Assembly (NCBI RefSeq): GCF_022846615.1
Contig: NZ_AP025637.1
Location: forward strand, 3,001,001 to 3,065,000
Direction: 5' to 3'
DNA from: Roseomonas fluvialis
Lineage (GTDB): Bacteria > Pseudomonadota > Alphaproteobacteria > Acetobacterales > Acetobacteraceae
DNA: 64,000 nucleotides
The notes beneath the pieces are model-generated. The model was not told the origin of the DNA, ran no database searches, and saw only the letters and a program-made list of their open reading frames with translations. Positions 59,499 to 64,000 of this stretch are shown here, piece by piece (the first letter of the stretch is position 1; each line of letters starts with the position of its first letter). The translations under genes were made by a program, and so were the position numbers.

Positions 59499-60620
59499 AT
59501 GGCGTTCACGGTGCCGGGCCTGGTGCGGATGCTGGCCGCCGCCCTGCTGCTCGCCGCCATCGCCCTGCCCGCCGCGGGCCAGGAGGTCCGCATCAAGGAC
59601 ATCGCGGACGTCGAGGGTGTGCGCGACAACCAGCTGGTCGGCTACGGCCTGGTGGTCGGACTGAACGGCACCGGGGACAGGCTGCGCAGCGCGGTGTTCA
59701 CCCGGCAGTCGCTGGTGGGCATGCTGGAACGCCTCGGCGTCAACACTCGCGACCAGGAACGCCAGCTGGATACGCGCAACGTCGCCGCCGTGATGGTCAC
59801 CGCCAACCTGCCGCCCTTCGCACGGCCGGGGTCGCGCATCGACATCTCGGTGTCGGCCCTGGGCGATGCCACGAACCTCACGGGCGGCACGCTGCTGGTC
59901 ACCCCCTTGCTCGGCGCGGACGGGGAGGTCTATGCGGTCGCGCAGGGCGCGGTCGCCACCGGTGCGATCAGCGCGCGCGGCGCGGGGGCGTCCGTCACGC
60001 GCGGGGTGCCGACCTCCGGGCGCATCGCCAACGGCGCCATCGTGGAACGCGAGGTGCCCTTCGCGCTGGCCGGGCGCGACCGCGTGCGGCTGTCGCTGCG
60101 CAACCCCGACCTCACCACCGCGCGCCGCATCGCCGACGCGATCAACCGCAACCAGCGCGGTGAACTCGCCGCCGCCACCGATTCGCGCACTGTCACGGTC
60201 AGCCTGGGCGGGCGCAACCCGGTCAGCTTCCTCTCGGCCATCGAACAGCTGCGCGTCACCCCCGACCAGATCGCCCGCGTCGTCATCGACGAGGCCTCCG
60301 GCACCATCGTCATGGGGTCCAACGTGCGGGTGTCCACCGTGGCGATCGCGCAGGGCAACCTCACCATCCGCGTGACGGAAACGCCGCAGGTCAGCCAGCC
60401 CAACGCGCTGGCGGGCGGCGAGACGGTGGTCGTGCCGCGCACCAGCGTCGAGGTCGACGACCAGTCCAACCGGCGGCTCGGCGTGCTGCCGCAATCGGTC
60501 ACGCTGCAGGACCTGGTCCGCGGTCTGAACAGCCTGGGCGTGGGCCCGCGCGACCTCATCACAATCCTGCAGGCGATCAAGGCCGCTGGCGCGCTGCAGG
60601 CGGAGCTCGAGGTCCGCTGA
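59499..60620 (+). CDS. flgI: Flagellar P-ring protein FlgI
   Basis: 373 residues with a signal peptide (about 1-27, ending AAGQ). EVRIKDIADVEGVRDNQLVGYGLVVGLNGTGD, VNTRDQERQLDTRNVAAVMVTANLPPFARPGSRIDISVSALGDATNL and the C-terminal VTLQDLVRGLNSLGVGPRDLITILQAIKAAGALQAELEV are all FlgI signatures. It forms the P ring in the peptidoglycan layer. GAGGA lies before the ATG at 59499; an upstream open frame is not FlgI-like. It is followed by the flgJ-like gene after 58 bases. Confidence 0.96.
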   Translation: MAFTVPGLVRMLAAALLLAAIALPAAGQEVRIKDIADVEGVRDNQLVGYGLVVGLNGTGDRLRSAVFTRQSLVGMLERLGVNTRDQERQLDTRNVAAVMVTANLPPFARPGSRIDISVSALGDATNLTGGTLLVTPLLGADGEVYAVAQGAVATGAISARGAGASVTRGVPTSGRIANGAIVEREVPFALAGRDRVRLSLRNPDLTTARRIADAINRNQRGELAAATDSRTVTVSLGGRNPVSFLSAIEQLRVTPDQIARVVIDEASGTIVMGSNVRVSTVAIAQGNLTIRVTETPQVSQPNALAGGETVVVPRTSVEVDDQSNRRLGVLPQSVTLQDLVRGLNSLGVGPRDLITILQAIKAAGALQAELEVR

Positions 60621-60678
60621 TGGTGACCACCGCCCCGACCCGCGCCCGCCCGGCGCACCGCCCGCAGCACTACCGCGC

Positions 60679-61020
60679 ATGACCGCCCTGCCCGCCGCCG
60701 CCGCCGCACCGCCGCCGCGCGCCCTGCAGGCCCCCGCCGCCGCCGGCAACGACGCAGCCATGCGCCGCGCCGCCCAGGCCTTCGAGGCGCAGGCCTTCGC
60801 CATGCTGCTGCAGCCGGTCTTCGCCACGGTGGATTTCTCGCGCAGCCGCTACGGCGGCGGCGCGGCCGAGGCGCAGTGGCAGCCCATGCTGGTCGATGCC
60901 TATGCCCAGGCCGCCACGCGCGCCGGTGCGGGCCTCGGCCTGTCCGACCTCGTGCTGCGGGAGATGCACCGCATGCGCGCCGCCGCCACCCAACCCAATA
61001 CGGGAGAGACCACCCCATGA
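60679..61020 (+). CDS. Rod-binding protein, FlgJ N-terminal domain type
   Basis: 113 residues. AAQAFEAQAFAMLLQPVFATVDFSRSRYGGGAAEAQWQPMLVDAYAQAATRAGAGLGLSDLVLREM is the FlgJ N-terminal rod-capping domain. The muramidase domain of enterobacterial FlgJ is absent, as usual in alphaproteobacteria. The Ala/Pro-rich first 25 residues are likely disordered. Its stop overlaps the flgN-like start (ATGA). Confidence 0.85.
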   Translation: MTALPAAAAAPPPRALQAPAAAGNDAAMRRAAQAFEAQAFAMLLQPVFATVDFSRSRYGGGAAEAQWQPMLVDAYAQAATRAGAGLGLSDLVLREMHRMRAAATQPNTGETTP

Positions 61021-61415
61021 TCGATGCCCTGATCCTGGCCGGCCACCGCCTGGCGGAGGCGCTGCGCGCCGAGAACGACGCGCTCGCCGCGCTCGACCTG
61101 CCGCGCGCCGCGCGCCTGGCCGGCCCCAAGATCGCCGCCTCGGACGCCTTCGCCGCCGCCTATGCCGCGCAGACGAAGCACGGCCAGGCGCCCGAGGGCC
61201 CGGTGCGCCAGGCGGCCGCGCTGCTGGCCGCGCGGCTCGACGAACTGGGCCGGGAGAATCGCCGCCTGCTGGAACGCGCCGTCGCACTGCAGTCGCGCGT
61301 GATCGAGACCATCGCCGGCGCCGCGCTGCCGCGCACGCAGGTGCAGGGCTATGCGCCGGCCGGCCGCGCGCCGGTCGCGCGCCCGCCGGCGCTCGCCCTG
61401 TCCGCGCGTGCCTGA
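61017..61415 (+). CDS. FlgN-like export chaperone
   Basis: 132 residues, helical. ALILAGHRLAEALRAENDALAALDLPRAARLAGPKIAASDAFAAAYAA and the later LDELGRENRRLLERAVALQSRVIETIAGAA match the FlgN fold, followed by a Pro/Ala-rich tail. FlgN escorts hook-associated proteins to the export gate. Position directly after the flgJ-like gene with a 4-base overlap supports this. It ends the rightward flagellar set and meets a convergent gene 7 bases later. Confidence 0.7.
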   Translation: MIDALILAGHRLAEALRAENDALAALDLPRAARLAGPKIAASDAFAAAYAAQTKHGQAPEGPVRQAAALLAARLDELGRENRRLLERAVALQSRVIETIAGAALPRTQVQGYAPAGRAPVARPPALALSARA

Positions 61416-61422
61416 AGCGTCC

Positions 61423-62712
61423 TCAGCCGCGCGCCGCCTCCACCAGCCGTTCCAGCGGGTTGAGCAGCGAATGGCGCAGGATGGCGTGCAGAAAGATCCG
61501 CCGGTTGTGCACCGAGGCCGCGTGCAGCCGCGCCATCTCCGCTGCCGTGAAGCCGGGCGGCCGGGCCAGGAAACGCTCTACGGCCGCCTTCGCCGCGGCG
61601 AAGCGGCGGGATGGCATCAGCACGGAATCATAGGTGTGGTCGACCAGGTCATCGAGCAGGTCGAAGCCGATGCGTCGCAGCGCCGCGATCACGCCGGGAT
61701 TGCCGAAGACCACGATCGGCAGGCCGGAGCCGATCGCCTTCAGCGTCTTCTCGGTCCAGCGCAGCAGGCCTGGGTTGGCCATCTCGGTTTCGGTCACGAT
61801 GAACAACTCGGCGGCCGCAACCTCGGCGACCGGCAGTGTGTAGATGCGCTCGTCCGGACTCGTGAAGGTGTCGATGTCGCTCGAATGGTGCTCGCCCTTA
61901 TCGAGCAGCCGCTCGACCGCCCTGCACGCCGCGTCCGGTTCGTCGGGCGCAAACCTCCTGACGGCTTGCAGCAGGCGCGCTCGGTCCACCCGCACACGCA
62001 ACTCCTGCGCCGCCGAGAACGACAGGAAGCCTGGCTCGCGACGCCCGAGCAGCCAGGTCACCAGCAGCGCGCGATGCGGCCGCAGGTTGTTGTTCAGGCA
62101 GATCCAGCGGTGCCGCCGCGGCCCCTGTGGTTCCAGCGCGAAGCCGAAGCGCCAATGCAGCTTGCGATGCCCGACCAGGCCGCGCCACATCTCGGCGGCA
62201 TGCATGTGGCCCGACAGGATGCGCAGTGGCGCACTGCCCGGGCGGCCGAACCGCGCCACATAGACCCGCTCGAGGCGCTGGTTCTGCTGGATCCAGACGG
62301 CGCGCCCGGCCGGAATGCCGTGTGCCTCTAGAGCCCGATGGATGTTCGCCACGTACTGACGGGCGAACACCCGGCCCTCGTTGGAGCCATCGAACACCAC
62401 GAGCCCCCGCCCCGCCCGCAGCGTCCGCAGCTTCTCCTCCGGCATGCCGGTCACGCGGGCCACGGCGTCGCCGTCCGCCAGCAGGACGAGGGGCGCGAAG
62501 GCGGACACGATGGGCGGCGCATCGGCTGTCGCGCAGGATGGCGTGCCGCCCGGCAGCTTCGCCGCGAGGTCCCCCAGCATGCGCAGCAGCGGCGATGCCA
62601 ACATCCCTTGCGGCACGATGGCGTCGAATCCGGCCAGGTCGCGCGCCAGCGCCGCGATCTTCGGCTGCAGCCACGGCGGCAGCGGCGGCGCATCATGGAG
62701 GGCATTCGACAT
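61423..62712 (-). CDS. Glycosyltransferase-like hypothetical protein (paralogue of 63216-64000)
   Basis: 429 residues from the ATG at 62712 (an upstream in-frame ATG at 62760 is less likely). The C-terminal half has TETEMANPGLLRWTEKTLKAIGSGLPIVVFGNPGVIAALRRIGFDLLDDLVDHTYD. The TEKT-K-(L/I/G) and GFD-DHTYD pattern occurs in a large group of uncharacterised capsule/exostosin-like sugar transferases. ICLNNNLRPHRALLVTWLL (about 220-238) is another conserved block. No signal peptide or membrane span. It converges on the flgN-like gene, so flagellin or surface glycosylation is a plausible role. Confidence 0.6.
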   Translation of the reverse strand: MSNALHDAPPLPPWLQPKIAALARDLAGFDAIVPQGMLASPLLRMLGDLAAKLPGGTPSCATADAPPIVSAFAPLVLLADGDAVARVTGMPEEKLRTLRAGRGLVVFDGSNEGRVFARQYVANIHRALEAHGIPAGRAVWIQQNQRLERVYVARFGRPGSAPLRILSGHMHAAEMWRGLVGHRKLHWRFGFALEPQGPRRHRWICLNNNLRPHRALLVTWLLGRREPGFLSFSAAQELRVRVDRARLLQAVRRFAPDEPDAACRAVERLLDKGEHHSSDIDTFTSPDERIYTLPVAEVAAAELFIVTETEMANPGLLRWTEKTLKAIGSGLPIVVFGNPGVIAALRRIGFDLLDDLVDHTYDSVLMPSRRFAAAKAAVERFLARPPGFTAAEMARLHAASVHNRRIFLHAILRHSLLNPLERLVEAARG

Positions 62713-62985
62713 TCGCGCATTGCCCCTGCGGTGGGGTGGACAGCGTACCGCGTCACGCACCTGCCTGCAGCATCCGCGCGGCGCAGTCGGCCACGGCTAT
62801 GCCCGCGCCTCCGACGCCATGGCTCCCTGCCGGTCGTCGCCGCCCTGGCGGGCGCAGTCGTGGTGCGTGCGCAGCCAGCGCGACGGTGCGTTTCGGCAGG
62901 TGGCGATTCGGGCGGCAGAGCTCATCCCGGCACTCGCGCACGTAGAGCAGCCTCTACGCGGCCGACGCCGGGCGCAGTTATTCCG
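62713..62985 (+). other. Non-coding stretch before the fossil gene piece
   Basis: This 273-base part of the 503-base gap between the two paralogues shows no frame with a plausible start or family similarity on either strand. The only recognisable content of the gap is the decayed C-terminal fragment at 62986-63159. Confidence 0.5.
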
Positions 62986-63159
62986 CGACGGCGCGAACAG
63001 GGCGTCACGCGGGAGCGACTTGGCTATGCCCGCCACATTTTGCGGCCGCAGCCGCGCCGTGTCGGTGGGCGTGAAGATCGGCGCGTGCGCCAGGAAGCGC
63101 GCTACCGACTCACCGGCAGCGGCGAAGCGAGCCGCGGGGATGCAAGGCAAAGTGCCGTC
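62986..63159 (-). pseudogene. Fossil C-terminal fragment of a third glycosyltransferase-like paralogue
   Basis: The minus-strand frame reads PAARFAAAGESVARFLA, FTPTDTARLR and LPRDALFAP. The functional copies read PARRFAAARDSVARFLA, FTPAELARLR and LPQDSLVAP (63216-64000), and a matching series in 61423-62712. The fragment lacks everything before this segment and runs into an unrelated frame after it. It is therefore the decayed end of a third tandem copy. Confidence 0.7.
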
Positions 63160-63215
63160 CGGCCGCGCCGGTGGCGCGACCGCCGGCGCTGACGCTGTCC
63201 GCGCCTGAACCACCC

Positions 63216-64000
63216 TCAGCCGCCCGCCAGAGCGGCAATCGCCTCGATCGGCGCGACCAGCGAATCCTGCGGCAGCGCGCGGTCGAAGGCCGCGCGGTTG
63301 TGTGCGCTCGCCGCCCGCAGCCGCGCCAGTTCCGCCGGCGTGAAGCCCGGCGGCCGTGCCAGGAAGCGTGCCACCGAATCGCGCGCGGCGGCGAAGCGGC
63401 GTGCCGGCTCGGGCTCGGCATCGTAGCCATGGTCCACCAGGTCGCGCAGCAGGTCGAAGCCCAGCGCCTCGAGCGCCGCCACCACGCCGGCATTGCCGAA
63501 CACCACCACCGGCAGGCCCGAGCCGATCGCCTTCAGCGTCTTCTCGGTCCAGCGCAGCATGTCCGGGCCTTCCATCTCGGTCTCGGTGACGATGAACAGC
63601 TCCGCCGCCGCGACGTCCTCGACGGGCAGGCTGTAGACGCGCTCGCTCGGGCTGGCGAAGCCGTCAATGTCGCTGCCGTGGTGCAGGCGAGAGTCCATCA
63701 GCCGGCGCACCGCCGCCCGCGCCCCGTCCGGGTCGGCCGGGTCGAGCGCCGCCACGCCGGCAAGCAGGCGGCCCTCGCGGGTGCGCAGATGCGTCTCCCG
63801 CGTCGCGGAAAAGGACAGGAAGCCGGGCTCCGGCCGGTCGAGCAGCCAGGCCACCAGCAGCGCGCGGTGCGGGCGCAGGTTGTAGTTCAGGCACACCCAG
63901 CGATGCCTGCGCGGCCCGTCATGCTCGGCCGCGAAGCCCAGGCGCCAGCCCGGCGTGGGCCCGCGCCCCAGCCGGCGCCACAGCACGCCCGCATGGGAAT
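63216..64000 (-). CDS. Glycosyltransferase-like hypothetical protein, N-terminus outside window
   Basis: The frame is open to the right edge (in frame reading SHAGVLWRRL at the edge), so the start is missing; about 260 C-terminal residues are present. WVCLNYNLRPHRALLVAWLL, TETEMEGPDMLRWTEKTLKAIGSGLPVVVFGNAG and GFDLLRDLVDHGYD match the gene at 61423-62712 block for block. The two are tandem duplicates in the same orientation, with remains of a third between them. Sugar transfer is inferred from the motif pattern only. Confidence 0.6.
   Translation of the reverse strand, partial: SHAGVLWRRLGRGPTPGWRLGFAAEHDGPRRHRWVCLNYNLRPHRALLVAWLLDRPEPGFLSFSATRETHLRTREGRLLAGVAALDPADPDGARAAVRRLMDSRLHHGSDIDGFASPSERVYSLPVEDVAAAELFIVTETEMEGPDMLRWTEKTLKAIGSGLPVVVFGNAGVVAALEALGFDLLRDLVDHGYDAEPEPARRFAAARDSVARFLARPPGFTPAELARLRAASAHNRAAFDRALPQDSLVAPIEAIAALAGG

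Noticed and set aside
62753-62941. Minus-strand frame of 62 codons between the paralogues
   Set aside because: No ribosome-binding site, no similarity to the paralogues, and composition of a shadow frame.

Overview
The window is about 70 % G+C, densely coded on both strands, and reads as a chromosomal segment of an alphaproteobacterium, most likely Rhodospirillales and probably Acetobacteraceae (Roseomonas-like). Supporting this are FliX, DUF6468 and MotE-type proteins around fliM, a DksA with a degenerate zinc site, a GTTC-N7-GTTC LexA box at recA and a HDFNN-type hybrid kinase. No rRNA, tRNA, CRISPR array, insertion sequence or prophage was seen. The placement is inference from gene content; no search was run.

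Layout. 1-4853 is the phosphate block: pstS (cut by the window edge), an attenuator-like hairpin, pstC-pstA-pstB-phoU-phoB. 4994-6415 holds a nucleoside deoxyribosyltransferase-like gene and an arylformamidase-like hydrolase. 6465-10985 is a five-gene branched-chain amino acid type ABC operon. 11044-13213 holds a cupin gene remnant, a double-domain FkbM methyltransferase and an intact cupin gene. 13314-19741 is a ferric-iron type ABC operon with three tandem paralogous binding proteins feeding one fused permease and one ATPase. 19807-35091 is mixed housekeeping and unknown genes: enoyl-CoA hydratase, a membrane M50 peptidase with an extra N-terminal domain, FAD monooxygenase, metallo-beta-lactamase fold enzyme, icd, P1-family peptidase, alaS, recA.

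35307-61415 is mainly a motility island. Running leftward: flgB-flgC-fliE-fliQ-fliR-flhB plus a coupled hybrid histidine kinase, then fliL-fliM-DUF6468-motE-like-cheY-cheZ and a 1040-residue secreted repeat protein. Running rightward: fliO-fliP, flgF-flgG-flgA-flgH and flgI-flgJ-like-flgN-like. fliX and dksA run leftward beside flgI. Two near-perfect sigma-54 promoters precede flgF and flgI, which fits a FliX/FlbD type hierarchy. The island is interrupted by speE/speD, a poxB-like gene and an SRAP-domain gene. 61423-64000 holds two paralogous glycosyltransferase-like genes with the fossil C-terminus of a third copy between them.

The most novel signal is a family of three dispersed repeats of about 140 bp (4854-4990, 24520-24660, 35170-35306). 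Each sits just after a stop codon, in the orientation of the gene it follows. Two hairpins in each copy are kept although the stem sequences differ between copies. This looks like a structured 3' element rather than a coding or insertion sequence. No defence system or other obviously new multi-gene system was found.
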